Notes under the pieces: generated by a model
What the model saw: the letters and a program-made list of their open reading frames with translations, nothing else
Told to the model about the DNA's origin: nothing
Databases searched by the model: none
Translations under genes and position numbers: made by a program
Part shown: piece by piece, positions 6,199 to 13,648 of the stretch
Layout of the letters: every line of letters starts with the position of its first letter
Numbering within the stretch: the stretch's first letter is position 1
Assembly (NCBI GenBank): GCA_030432775.1
Contig: JAUILO010000052.1
Location: 1-15,128 of the forward strand
DNA: 15,128 nucleotides
Reading direction: 5' to 3'
Source: Alphaproteobacteria bacterium
GTDB taxonomy: Bacteria; Pseudomonadota; Alphaproteobacteria; Micavibrionales; Micavibrionaceae

Positions 6199-9100
6199 AT
6201 GCTACAGTTTAACAAACTTAGATTACAGGGTTTTAAATCCTTTGTTGACCGAACCGAACTTGAAATCGGTGTTGGTTTGACAGGTGTGGTTGGCCCTAAT
6301 GGCTGTGGTAAATCCAATCTTGTTGAAGGATTACGCTGGGGTATGGGTGAAAGCTCTACCAAGCGTATGCGTGGCGGTAGCCGCAGCATGGAAGATGTTA
6401 TCTTTAACGGTACCGAACACAGACCAGCCCGTAATATGGCCGAGGTATCAATATTACTTGATAACAGTACGCATAGTGCCCCCGCACCATATACGACTGC
6501 CAATGAAATCGAAGTTGTAAGAAAGATCGAGCGCGATCATGGCTCGACTTACCGCATTAATGGCAAAGTTGTACGGGCGCGCGATGTGCAGCTTTTATAT
6601 GCTGATATTATTAGCGGTGCCAATTCGCCCTTCCTTGTCTCTCAAGGCAAGATCACTGATATGATCAACGCCAAACCCAAGGATCGTCGTATGATTCTTG
6701 AGGAAGCCGCCGGTATTTCAGGTCTGCATGCCCGTCGTCATGAAGCAGAGCTACGATTGCGCGCAACAGATAACAACCTCAAGCGTCTGGAAGATATGGT
6801 CGGCAGCATGGAAAGCCGTTACCAGTCTTTGAAAAAACAAGCCAGGCAGGCCAATCGCTACCGCAATCTTAGCGAAGAAATCCGTCAGCTTGATCTTGAG
6901 ATTTCCGCGCTTGAATATCTTGCTGCACATAACAATTTGAAAGCAGTACAAGGCACGTTCAACGAAGCGGAAAGTAAAGTCGCCGAACGCTTGATTGTTG
7001 TCACGCAACTTACGAAAACACAGAACGTACAATCCAAGGACCTACCGGACCTGCGCCATAATGACGCAAAATTAATGGCTGCGCTGCAAACCCAGAAAAT
7101 GGCACTGCAACGCCTTGAAGATGAAAAAACGCGCCTGTCCACACAAATTGACGAAATCAAAGACCAGTTGGAACAGCTTGAATTAGACCGCACAGACAGC
7201 AAGACACGCCTTGAAGATGACACAAAATCGCTCGAACGTATGAATGCAGAAGAAAGCGTCATTTTAAAAGAACAAAAAGAAGAAGATCAGGAGCTGCAAG
7301 GCAAAGAAACCCTGAAGGATGAGCTGCGCGCGAAAGTTGACGCCGCAGAAGAGACATATAACACTCTTATGGAAGATTACGTTTCCAGAAAGGCCTACAG
7401 GCAAAGCCTTGAAAACCAGATTTCCTCTGATGAAAATAAGCTGACCTCATTGCAAAACCGCGTTGCGCAGCTATCCCAGACTTTGGAAGCCAAGAAAGAA
7501 TCTTCAGCCGATACAATCAGCATTGAAAAGCTAAAAATCGATGTTGAGGCAATTGAAAAAAGCTATCAGACACAGTTTGGCGCATTAAAAGTGCTGGATG
7601 AAGAGATCACAAAGCTTGAGGAACAAAAGAAACAAGCCAATGAATTACGCCAGAACTCTGAAAGAGAAAAATACGAAATAGAAAGCCAAATCAGTAGCTT
7701 AGAAGCTATTGTTAACATTTACTCTGAAGACCAGTTCAAACCCATTATGGACGACATCAGCACAGATAAAGGCTTTGAAACCGCATTATCACGCGCCCTT
7801 GGCGATTCATTGTTAGGCTCTCTGGACGAAGAAGCTCCTGTGAGCTGGAAGACACCAGCCAAGGCTGTCGACCTCCCTTCACTGCCAAACGGCGTTCAGC
7901 CCCTCAAGAAATTCGTAAAAGCGCCACCGGAATTATCGCTTGCTCTGGAACAAATCGGTGTTGTTGATAACGATGAAAGCGGAAATAAAGCTTGGGAAGA
8001 ACTGAAACCGGGGCAATCTATTGTATCAAAGCAAGGTACATATTGGCGCTGGGATGGTCTTGTGATCCAGTCAAAGGCATCTGACCGTCATAGTGTACAG
8101 CTTAAGCAAAAGAACCAGCTTGCCGATTTGCAAAAACAGCTTCCTGCAATCGAGAAAAGCGCAGAAAAAGCACAGAGTACGTTTAACGCTGCAGATACAA
8201 AGCTAAGCAGTAGAATAACAGAACGCGACGAGTTGAAACAAAAACTAGAGCGCACAGACCGCGAGGCCAGAGAAAACAGATATAAGCTCAATACAACAAT
8301 TGAAGCCAGATCGGAAATGAATGCCGAGCTTGCCAAGCTTGAAGAAGCGCTGCACCTTGCCGAACTTGATATAAAAGAGCTTGCACAATCTGTGAACACA
8401 CAAAAGCAAGAGCTTGGCGAGATGGATGAAAAATCGCTGGATGCTGACGAAGAAAAGCGTCAGGAAGCCAAAAATAAATTATCGGCGCTGCGTGAGCAAT
8501 ATCAGGAAGCCCTTAAGAACCATGACATTGCACAGCAAGAACAAAGCCGTCGCAAGGCACGCGTACAGGCGATTGGTGATGAACGCGTGAACCTTCAAAA
8601 CCGCGTTATTCGTGGTAAAGAGCGCGTTAAAGAGCTGAGTGAGCGTGAAGAAGATTTGAAAGAGCGCCTGCAGGCTTTGCAGGAACGTCCGAAGGATATC
8701 AAAATCGAGACTGAAAAACTTCTTGATATGATTACCGTAAAAGAAGCCGAAAGAGCGGAAACATCGGACACGCTGACACGCCTTGAAACAGAGCTAGCCG
8801 AAACAACAAAAGCACTTAAAGATGCCGAGAGCCTTCTGGCCGAAGCCAAAGAAACAAGAGCGCACTCACAAGCCACAATTGAAGAGCGCATGAAAAACCT
8901 TGATGCTATTAAACTGCGCATTAACGAACAATTTGATTATACGCCAGAGCAACTATTTGCACAGGCCAAGATTGATCAGGAAAACCTGCCAGAACTTGCG
9001 CCGCTTAAACAAAAGCGTGAGCAAGCCACACGCAACAGAGATTCCATTGGCCCTGTGAACCTGCGCGCCGACCAAGAAGCCGAGGAACTTGAAAAAGAAC

Positions 9101-9675
9101 TGGGCACAATTTTAACAGAGCGCAGCGACCTCACCGAAGCCATTGCAGAACTTCGCGAGGCAATCCAGAAGCTCAACTCCGAAGCAAAAGAGCGCCTGAA
9201 TGTCGCCTTTGAACACGTGAACGGACATTTCCGCACAATCTTCACGCGCCTGTTTAAAGGCGGTAAAGCGCATTTATCTTTGATCGAGAACGAAGATCCG
9301 ATGGAATCCGGCCTTGAAATTTATGCGCAGCCTCCGGGCAAAACACTGCAATCCTTATCTCTATTATCCGGTGGTGAACAAACACTAACCGCCCTCGCCC
9401 TGATCTTTGCGATGTTCCAGACAAATCCCGCACCTATTTGTGTGATGGATGAGGTCGACGCGCCGCTGGATGATGCAAATGTCGACCGTTTCTGTGATCT
9501 TTTGGAAGAATACGCAGAGAAAGGCGATACACGATTTCTGATTATCACCCACCACAGACTGACCATGGCGCGCATGGACAGACTATACGGCGTGACCATG
9601 ACTGAAAAAGGCGTATCCAAACTGGTATCTGTTGATTTGAACCAGCAAATCGACTTCCTTGAAGCTGCAGAATAA
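6199..9675 (+). CDS. smc: Chromosome segregation protein SMC
   Basis: SMC is the ATPase of the bacterial condensin that compacts and separates the chromosome. The 1158-residue length and layout are typical: Walker A GPNGCGKSN (32-40), a long coiled coil (about 165-500), a hinge (about 505-625, including GFETALSRALGD and GTYWRWDG), a returning coiled coil (about 635-1000), then the signature LLSGGEQ (1055-1061) and Walker B PICVMDEVD (1079-1087), followed by the ITHH switch. All ATPase motifs are intact. The hinge with its YWRWDG element resembles other alphaproteobacterial SMCs. ScpA and ScpB partners are not in this window. It starts 30 bases after the DsbA-like gene and ends 19 bases before atpI, so cotranscription in both directions is likely. 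The ribosome-binding site (AAAGG, 14 bases upstream) is poorly spaced. Confidence 0.98.
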   Translation: MLQFNKLRLQGFKSFVDRTELEIGVGLTGVVGPNGCGKSNLVEGLRWGMGESSTKRMRGGSRSMEDVIFNGTEHRPARNMAEVSILLDNSTHSAPAPYTTANEIEVVRKIERDHGSTYRINGKVVRARDVQLLYADIISGANSPFLVSQGKITDMINAKPKDRRMILEEAAGISGLHARRHEAELRLRATDNNLKRLEDMVGSMESRYQSLKKQARQANRYRNLSEEIRQLDLEISALEYLAAHNNLKAVQGTFNEAESKVAERLIVVTQLTKTQNVQSKDLPDLRHNDAKLMAALQTQKMALQRLEDEKTRLSTQIDEIKDQLEQLELDRTDSKTRLEDDTKSLERMNAEESVILKEQKEEDQELQGKETLKDELRAKVDAAEETYNTLMEDYVSRKAYRQSLENQISSDENKLTSLQNRVAQLSQTLEAKKESSADTISIEKLKIDVEAIEKSYQTQFGALKVLDEEITKLEEQKKQANELRQNSEREKYEIESQISSLEAIVNIYSEDQFKPIMDDISTDKGFETALSRALGDSLLGSLDEEAPVSWKTPAKAVDLPSLPNGVQPLKKFVKAPPELSLALEQIGVVDNDESGNKAWEELKPGQSIVSKQGTYWRWDGLVIQSKASDRHSVQLKQKNQLADLQKQLPAIEKSAEKAQSTFNAADTKLSSRITERDELKQKLERTDREARENRYKLNTTIEARSEMNAELAKLEEALHLAELDIKELAQSVNTQKQELGEMDEKSLDADEEKRQEAKNKLSALREQYQEALKNHDIAQQEQSRRKARVQAIGDERVNLQNRVIRGKERVKELSEREEDLKERLQALQERPKDIKIETEKLLDMITVKEAERAETSDTLTRLETELAETTKALKDAESLLAEAKETRAHSQATIEERMKNLDAIKLRINEQFDYTPEQLFAQAKIDQENLPELAPLKQKREQATRNRDSIGPVNLRADQEAEELEKELGTILTERSDLTEAIAELREAIQKLNSEAKERLNVAFEHVNGHFRTIFTRLFKGGKAHLSLIENEDPMESGLEIYAQPPGKTLQSLSLLSGGEQTLTALALIFAMFQTNPAPICVMDEVDAPLDDANVDRFCDLLEEYAEKGDTRFLIITHHRLTMARMDRLYGVTMTEKGVSKLVSVDLNQQIDFLEAAE

Positions 9676-9694
9676 GGCACAGGCTTAGATCGTT

Positions 9695-10072
9695 ATGAAT
9701 AAGGACAATCAAGACCCAAAAGCCCCTAGCAACGATAACCCGGTTAAAGAAGCTTCCGGAAGCAAACAGCCTGACAACCTGAAAACACTAGAAGACAAAA
9801 TCAAAGACTTTCAAAAAACTACTGATGGCAAAAAAGGCCGGAATGCTGATGATTCAGAATCAAATAACATCTCCGATGGTATGCGGGCGGGCGCCGAATT
9901 AATCGTCCCTATTCTCGTGGCAGGCTTTATAGGGTATCATATCGACACTTGGCTGGGGACAAAGCCTCTATTTTTGATTATTTTTCTGTTATTGGGGATG
10001 GGCAGTGGATTTTTTAATGTATATAAAATCACGCAAGGCATCGATAATCGCGGTAAGAGTGATAAAGATTAA
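9695..10072 (+). CDS. atpI: F0F1 ATP synthase accessory protein AtpI
   Basis: AtpI is a small membrane protein at the head of F0 operons, proposed to help assemble the c-ring and handle Mg2+ or Ca2+. This 125-residue protein has a hydrophilic, charged N-terminal half (1-60), then two membrane segments: about 66-86 (GAELIVPILVAGFIGYHID) and 91-111 (PLFLIIFLLLGMGSGFFNVY). The R-x-G-x-E-L followed by G-x-x-x-D-x-W-L pattern is typical of the alphaproteobacterial AtpI family. The N-terminal extension is Lys/Asp/Asn-rich and looks disordered. Only 19 bases separate it from smc, so transcription from upstream may feed the F0 operon. A 157-base gap with its own Shine-Dalgarno follows before atpB. 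Confidence 0.9.
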   Translation: MNKDNQDPKAPSNDNPVKEASGSKQPDNLKTLEDKIKDFQKTTDGKKGRNADDSESNNISDGMRAGAELIVPILVAGFIGYHIDTWLGTKPLFLIIFLLLGMGSGFFNVYKITQGIDNRGKSDKD

Positions 10073-10229
10073 AAAATTAAGGCTTAACAGGCTAAAAGCC
10101 ATTGCCAAAGCGCACAAAAGCAGGTAATAAACCTTTGAATACACGAAACAGTGATTCAGGTAAGCGTAAAACAAAGCATATGTAGAATAAAAAGACTATA
10201 TATGTGAATGACATAGAGAGAGGCAGATC
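10073..10229 (+). other. atpI-atpB intergenic leader
   Basis: This 157-base A-rich stretch has no credible ORF. It holds a small GGCTT...AAGCC stem just after atpI and a TAGAAT (10183-10188) that could be a -10 box, although no good -35 lies at the correct distance. It ends in the atpB ribosome-binding site GAGAGAGG (10216-10223 region), about 7 bases before the GTG start at 10230. An internal promoter for the main F0 genes is possible but unproven. Confidence 0.4.
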
Positions 10230-10988
10230 GTGTCAGATCCTTTACACCAGTTTGAAATCCAACCCATGTTGTTTTCACTTGATATCGGTGGGGTCGATCT
10301 ATCGTTTACCAATTCTGCCTTGTGGATGTTCATAGCAGCCATTCTTTCAACCGTTACATTAACAGCAGGCATGCGCCGCAAGGCACTTGTTCCCGGCAGA
10401 CTTCAGGCCTTGTCGGAAATGCTGTATGAATTTGTTGCAAATATGATCCGCGAGAATATCGGCTCTAAGGGCCGCGGATATTTTCCGCTTATTTTTACAA
10501 CATTCGTTATTGTGCTACTTGGTAATTTACTGGGTATGCTTCCCTATTCATTCACATATACAAGCCATATTATTGTAACAATGGCTCTCGCACTGTTTAT
10601 ATTCGCGCTTGTTATTGTTATCGGTATCGTTAAAAACGGCACTAAATTCTTCAGCTTGTTTGCGCCTCCGGGCGTGCCGTTTGTTCTATTACTTTTGGTT
10701 ATTCCACTAGAAATAATCTCATTTTTAGCCAGACCTATTACACTTGCCGTTCGTTTATTTGCGAACATGATGGCCGGCCACTTGATTTTAAAAGTTTTTG
10801 CCGGATTTAGTGTCGCTATGATCGGCATTGAAGGTATAGGTATTTTCGGTTATGTCGCTGGCGCATTTCCAATGCTGGTGAACTCTATTCTGATCGCTTT
10901 TGAAATTTTGATTGCACTGCTGCATGCTTATGTTTTCGCTGTGTTATCATGCATATATTTGAAAGATACTGTTGATCTTCACCATTAA
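10230..10988 (+). CDS. atpB: F0F1 ATP synthase subunit a
   Basis: Subunit a forms the two proton half-channels beside the c-ring. The 252-residue protein begins SDPLHQFEI, typical of alphaproteobacteria, and has five to six membrane helices. The essential arginine is Arg175 in LAVRLFANMMAGH (E. coli Arg210). His184 and Glu225 form the swapped His/Glu pair found in most non-enteric a subunits (E. coli Glu219/His245). The final helix reads LLHAYVFAVLSCIYL: His232 stands where LQAYVF-type sequences have the conserved Gln (E. coli Gln252), which is unusual. The start is GTG, supported by a strong purine-rich ribosome-binding site 7 bases upstream and by the family N-terminus. atpE follows after 107 bases. 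Confidence 0.97.
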   Translation: MSDPLHQFEIQPMLFSLDIGGVDLSFTNSALWMFIAAILSTVTLTAGMRRKALVPGRLQALSEMLYEFVANMIRENIGSKGRGYFPLIFTTFVIVLLGNLLGMLPYSFTYTSHIIVTMALALFIFALVIVIGIVKNGTKFFSLFAPPGVPFVLLLLVIPLEIISFLARPITLAVRLFANMMAGHLILKVFAGFSVAMIGIEGIGIFGYVAGAFPMLVNSILIAFEILIALLHAYVFAVLSCIYLKDTVDLHH

Positions 10989-11011
10989 TTGTGTAGGATC
11001 ACGAACAAAGG

Positions 11012-11095
11012 TTTCTGATACAAAAACAGAAAATTGGGTTTTAAACAAAACATTCACTTAAACTAACGAAAACTAACTAAAGAGGTATATTTAAA
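11012..11095 (+). promoter_or_regulatory. A/T-rich atpE translation-initiation region with small stem and repeats
   Basis: The atpB-atpE gap contains an AT-rich 6-bp stem TTTCTG/CAGAAA (11012-11017 with 11027-11032), a palindrome GTTTTAAAC (11038-11046) and the octamer AAACTAAC twice (11060-11067 and 11070-11077), then AAGAGG 9-10 bases before the atpE ATG. An unstructured A/U-rich leader before atpE is a known device in E. coli for making about ten times more c than other subunits; the same role here is inference. Confidence 0.45.
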
Positions 11096-11320
11096 ATGGA
11101 ACTAGAAGCCGCTAAACTTATTGCTGCAGCATTGGCACTTTTCCCAATTCTTGGTGTAGGCATTGGTCTTGGTAACATCTTCGCATCTTATAACGATGCT
11201 GTAGGTCGCAACCCGACTGCTTCAGAAACTCTTGATAAGAAATTCTTCCTGACTTTCGCTTTGACAGAAGCCTTGGCTATTTTTGCTTTGGTTATCTCAC
11301 TCATCATCTTGTTCAGCTAA
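11096..11320 (+). CDS. atpE: F0F1 ATP synthase subunit c
   Basis: Subunit c is the membrane rotor protein; copies form the c-ring. This 74-residue hairpin has helix 1 (about 8-30) with the glycine motif GVGIGLG (20-26), the polar loop Arg38-Asn39-Pro40, and helix 2 (about 50-73) carrying the ion-binding carboxylate Glu58 in LTEAL. The ligands are consistent with protons; I see no full Na+ signature. The protein aligns without gaps to E. coli c with an offset of 3. On that basis Pro17 sits at E. coli Ala20 and Ala61 at E. coli Pro64, an arrangement discussed in the findings. It has a good ribosome-binding site and an A-rich leader, as expected for the most abundant F0 subunit. Confidence 0.97.
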   Translation: MELEAAKLIAAALALFPILGVGIGLGNIFASYNDAVGRNPTASETLDKKFFLTFALTEALAIFALVISLIILFS

Positions 11321-11353
11321 ACCTTACGGTTCTTACGAGAAGTGAAATTTCAG

Positions 11354-12184
11354 ATGGGTCGTCTTAGAATGCAAAAGCTAAATTCATTGCGCGTAAGCAC
11401 ATATATATTTGTGCTTGCCGCTAGCATGTTATTAGTCTCGTTAACGAACAATAACCGTGCTTTTGCTTCTACAGATTACGAGCAAATTGATCTTCAAGAC
11501 GAATATGATCAATTTGAATATATGCAGGAACCTGTTGTTATCAGCGAAAAACAATCGCATGATCTAGACGATCTTCCTGATACCCATCACATGGACGATG
11601 CAATGAATGACGCACATGGTTCACATCATGACGCAGCACATTCAAATACTGCCGGGCATGAAGACGGACACGCAAAATCCGAAGGATTACCACAGTTCAA
11701 TCCGAAATACTTCCCAAGCCAGCTATTCTGGTTATTTGTTTGCTTTGCATTTCTTTATGTATTCTTCAGTAAGAAAACATTACCTGAAATTTCAAGTGTT
11801 CTTGAAAACAGACGTAATCACATCCAAAGCGATTTGGAACAGGCTGAATCATTAAGATCACAAGCAGAAGAAACACAAAGAATATACGAAAACGGTCTGG
11901 AATCAGCGCGTAAGGAATCTGCACAGATTATTTACGATCTGCATGAAGAAATTCAAGAAACTGCACAGCATAAAAATGAATTCTTCATTGAAAAGTCAAA
12001 ACTCAGCATTCAAGAGCTAGAAGATAAACTTCAAAAAGCGAAGAAAGAGACAATGGAAGAAATGAATACCATTGCTGCTGAAATCGCTAGCGCCGCAGCA
12101 GAACAAATCGTTGGCATTGCCACAAATTTGGATGACGCAAAAACAGTCGTCGAAGCTCTTAGCAATAGTAAGAAGGCCGCATAA
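11354..12184 (+). CDS. atpF': F0F1 ATP synthase subunit b' with signal peptide and His/Asp-rich N-terminal extension
   Basis: The C-terminal part is a standard b' stator subunit: LPQFNPKYFPSQLFWLFVCFAF, a membrane helix at about 118-138, then KTLPEISSVLENRR and a long helical stalk to the end. Before it lies an unusual 115-residue extension: a Sec-type signal sequence (hydrophobic core about 16-30, likely cut after NNRAFA near residue 38), then an acidic segment with nine histidines between residues 69 and 106. The mature N-terminus would face the periplasm, matching b' topology. Total length is 276 residues against about 160-200 for most b' proteins. The start is uncertain: GTG 11342, ATG 11354 and ATG 11369 are in frame with no decisive ribosome-binding site, and all keep the signal peptide. 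Its stop overlaps the b start as TAATG. Confidence 0.93.
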   Translation: MGRLRMQKLNSLRVSTYIFVLAASMLLVSLTNNNRAFASTDYEQIDLQDEYDQFEYMQEPVVISEKQSHDLDDLPDTHHMDDAMNDAHGSHHDAAHSNTAGHEDGHAKSEGLPQFNPKYFPSQLFWLFVCFAFLYVFFSKKTLPEISSVLENRRNHIQSDLEQAESLRSQAEETQRIYENGLESARKESAQIIYDLHEEIQETAQHKNEFFIEKSKLSIQELEDKLQKAKKETMEEMNTIAAEIASAAAEQIVGIATNLDDAKTVVEALSNSKKAA

Positions 12185-12675
12185 TGTTAGAACTGTTTCA
12201 AGATACCGGTACGTGGGTACTACTTTCATTCTGCATCTTCGCAGTTTTTGCTTATAAAAAAGGCAAAGACAAATTTATCGCCATGCTTGATGACCGCATT
12301 ATGACTGTACGCAAGGAAATTGAAACTGCGGAAAGCCTCCGTATCGAGGCTCAGGAACTTCTGGCACAGTACGAGCGCAAGCAAAAAGACGCCAGACAAG
12401 AAGCTGAGCGTATCGTTAAAACAGCCAAAGAACACGCCATTAAGATTAAGAAGCAAGCCGAAATTGATCTTGAGGAAACGATGGTCAGACGCGAACAGCA
12501 ACTGGAAACACGTTTGCACCGCATGGAAGAAGATGCCATTCAGGAAATACGCTCACACGCTGCTGAATTGTCTGTTCGTGCGACATTGGAAATCATCAAT
12601 GAAAAGCTGAACAAAACAGCCAATAACAAACTTATTGATGCAACGATCAAGAACATTGAAGGCCAGCTCAACTAA
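12184..12675 (+). CDS. atpF: F0F1 ATP synthase subunit b
   Basis: This is the second stator subunit, pairing with b' as a heterodimer that holds F1 against rotation. The 163-residue protein has one N-terminal membrane helix (about 10-25, TWVLLSFCIFAVFAYKK), then DKFIAMLDDRIMTVRKEIETAE and a charged right-handed coiled coil rich in Lys, Glu, Arg and Gln, ending with the amphipathic ELSVRATLEIINEKL delta-binding-type region. The length is normal. Its ATG overlaps the b' stop by one base (TAATG), which implies translational coupling and helps keep b and b' equal. No F1 genes follow; in alphaproteobacteria the F1 operon (atpHAGDC) lies elsewhere. Confidence 0.96.
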   Translation: MLELFQDTGTWVLLSFCIFAVFAYKKGKDKFIAMLDDRIMTVRKEIETAESLRIEAQELLAQYERKQKDARQEAERIVKTAKEHAIKIKKQAEIDLEETMVRREQQLETRLHRMEEDAIQEIRSHAAELSVRATLEIINEKLNKTANNKLIDATIKNIEGQLN

Positions 12676-12721
12676 AATGACTTCTGCCGATTTTATGCAG
12701 GCGCTATAGTTATTCGGAGCA

Positions 12722-12751
12722 TTACTGTTACCATCAAATATTTTATATATT
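12722..12751 (+). promoter_or_regulatory. Possible nadD promoter
   Basis: TTACTG (12722-12727) and TATATT (12746-12751) are separated by 18 bases in the A/T-rich gap after atpF. They are followed by the palindrome TTTCTACTAGAAA (12750-12762) and then the nadD ATG at 12773. The -10 is plausible and the -35 is imperfect. The gap has no good terminator for the atp operon, so nadD might also be read from upstream. Confidence 0.3.
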
Positions 12752-12772
12752 TCTACTAGAAATTAGTGAGTC

Positions 12773-13378
12773 ATGTCATTTTCACCCCCCAATCTGTTAA
12801 ACGGCATGCCTTGGAAAAATATGCGCGTTGGTTTATTGGGTGGCTCTTTTAACCCTGCGCACCAAGGACACGTTCATATCAGCCTGATTGCAATGCGCAC
12901 GCTTAAGCTGGATGCCATATGGTGGCTGGTTACACCACAAAACCCTTTAAAAAAGCAGTCTGATCTTAAAAATTACGAGGATCGCATGCGCCAATGCCAT
13001 GAATTGGTAAACCATCCGCGTATTTTGGTCACTGATTTGGAAGCTCAATTTGGCAGTAATTACACCTATGACACTATTTGCAGTCTACGCAGCCATTTTC
13101 CAGCCACAGAGTTTGCCTTTATTACAGGAATGGATAACGCCCTATCCTTTCATCGCTGGGACCGCTGGCAAGATATATTGAAAATGGTCACAACCGTGCA
13201 TATTGCACGGCCACCGGCACAGAACCTTATTCAATCATGCCCTCTTAAATTACTTAGCAACCAAAAACATCATGTTTTGGATCGTGCCGAATATGTAGAC
13301 CTGTCACCTCTGACTACATACTGGATTAAACAGCGAAAAATGATGTTTATTAGCTCGACCCAAATAAGAAATAGCTAG
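12773..13378 (+). CDS. nadD: Nicotinate-nucleotide adenylyltransferase
   Basis: NadD transfers AMP from ATP to nicotinate mononucleotide, making deamido-NAD in NAD synthesis. The 201-residue protein has the nucleotidyltransferase motif GGSFNPAHQGH (23-33), with the two ATP-binding histidines, the mid-protein TGMDN and HRWDRWQDI elements of the family, and the C-terminal ISSTQIR motif. The protein stops two residues after ISSTQIR, whereas many homologues continue 10-25 residues; the catalytic parts are still complete. The N-terminal PWKNMRVGLLGG context is typical of alphaproteobacteria, which supports ATG 12773, although ATG 12821 just before the core is also possible. It opens a nadD-rsfS-rlmH-envC cluster that is widely conserved in the class. 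Confidence 0.95.
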   Translation: MSFSPPNLLNGMPWKNMRVGLLGGSFNPAHQGHVHISLIAMRTLKLDAIWWLVTPQNPLKKQSDLKNYEDRMRQCHELVNHPRILVTDLEAQFGSNYTYDTICSLRSHFPATEFAFITGMDNALSFHRWDRWQDILKMVTTVHIARPPAQNLIQSCPLKLLSNQKHHVLDRAEYVDLSPLTTYWIKQRKMMFISSTQIRNS

Positions 13379-13516
13379 TTAAAACCTACACTTACCGCGA
13401 TGCACAGCATAAAACCTCTTATATAAATCAGCGAGATTCCTTGCGAATCGATCCTAATAGGCGTAAAATTAAGATATGAGGATATGCTTCTTCACTATTA
13501 TAGATCGAGAGGGTGT

Positions 13517-13627
13517 ATGGCGTTAATGAGCGTACATGCAGCAAGAACCTTCGAATGCTTTAATGTTGTGAGCGTCACGATGCTTGAAAGTCGTGGCGCT
13601 TTTGCGTATCTTATGAAAACTTTTTAA
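13517..13627 (+). CDS. Candidate 36-residue leader ORF upstream of rsfS
   Basis: ATG 13517 opens 36 codons ending at TAA 13625-13627. The purine-rich GAGAGGG (13507-13513) lies just upstream, with a rather short spacing of 3-5 bases. The peptide (MALMSVHAARTFECF and so on, ending LMKTF) has no recognisable domain or signal sequence. It is in the same reading frame as rsfS, separated only by this stop and six codons, and it contains the 13571-13600 hairpin. It may be a translated leader peptide or a chance ORF. Confidence 0.3.
   Translation: MALMSVHAARTFECFNVVSVTMLESRGAFAYLMKTF
13571..13603 (+). terminator. Strong hairpin with short T-tract (terminator or attenuator)
   Basis: AGCGTCACGA (13571-13580) pairs with TCGTGGCGCT (13591-13600): ten contiguous pairs including one G-T, around a 10-base loop, followed immediately by TTTT (13600-13603). 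The stem is terminator-like but the T-tract is short. It may end nadD transcripts, or act as an attenuator before rsfS, whose start lies 43 bases downstream. Confidence 0.45.
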
Positions 13628-13631
13628 CTTG

Positions 13632-13648
13632 AAAGGAGATTATTCATT
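13632..13648 (+). promoter_or_regulatory. rsfS ribosome-binding site and ATT start codon
   Basis: AAAGGAG (13632-13638) is among the best Shine-Dalgarno sequences in the window. It is followed after exactly 7 bases by ATT at 13646-13648, in frame with rsfS. No ATG, GTG, TTG or CTG occurs in this frame between the TAA at 13625 and ATG 13781, which lies inside the conserved domain. Confidence 0.7.

Larger units (their letters stand above)
13379..13645 (+). other. nadD-rsfS intergenic leader region
   Basis: This 267-base stretch separates nadD from rsfS. The first 120 bases show no gene, although TATTAT (13496-13501) could be a -10 box. The rest holds a small ORF with its own ribosome-binding site (13517-13627), a long hairpin (13571-13600) and the strong rsfS Shine-Dalgarno AAAGGAG (13632-13638). 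The arrangement resembles a regulatory leader; no named RNA family is recognised. Confidence 0.5.

Noticed and set aside
5940..6503. 187-codon minus-strand ORF spanning the end of the DsbA-like gene and the start of smc
   Set aside because: It runs opposite the conserved DsbA cis-Pro region and the SMC Walker A motif; its composition is that of a shadow frame.
12750..12762. Palindrome TTTCTACTAGAAA before nadD as an operator
   Set aside because: Too short and AT-rich to separate from chance without comparative data.
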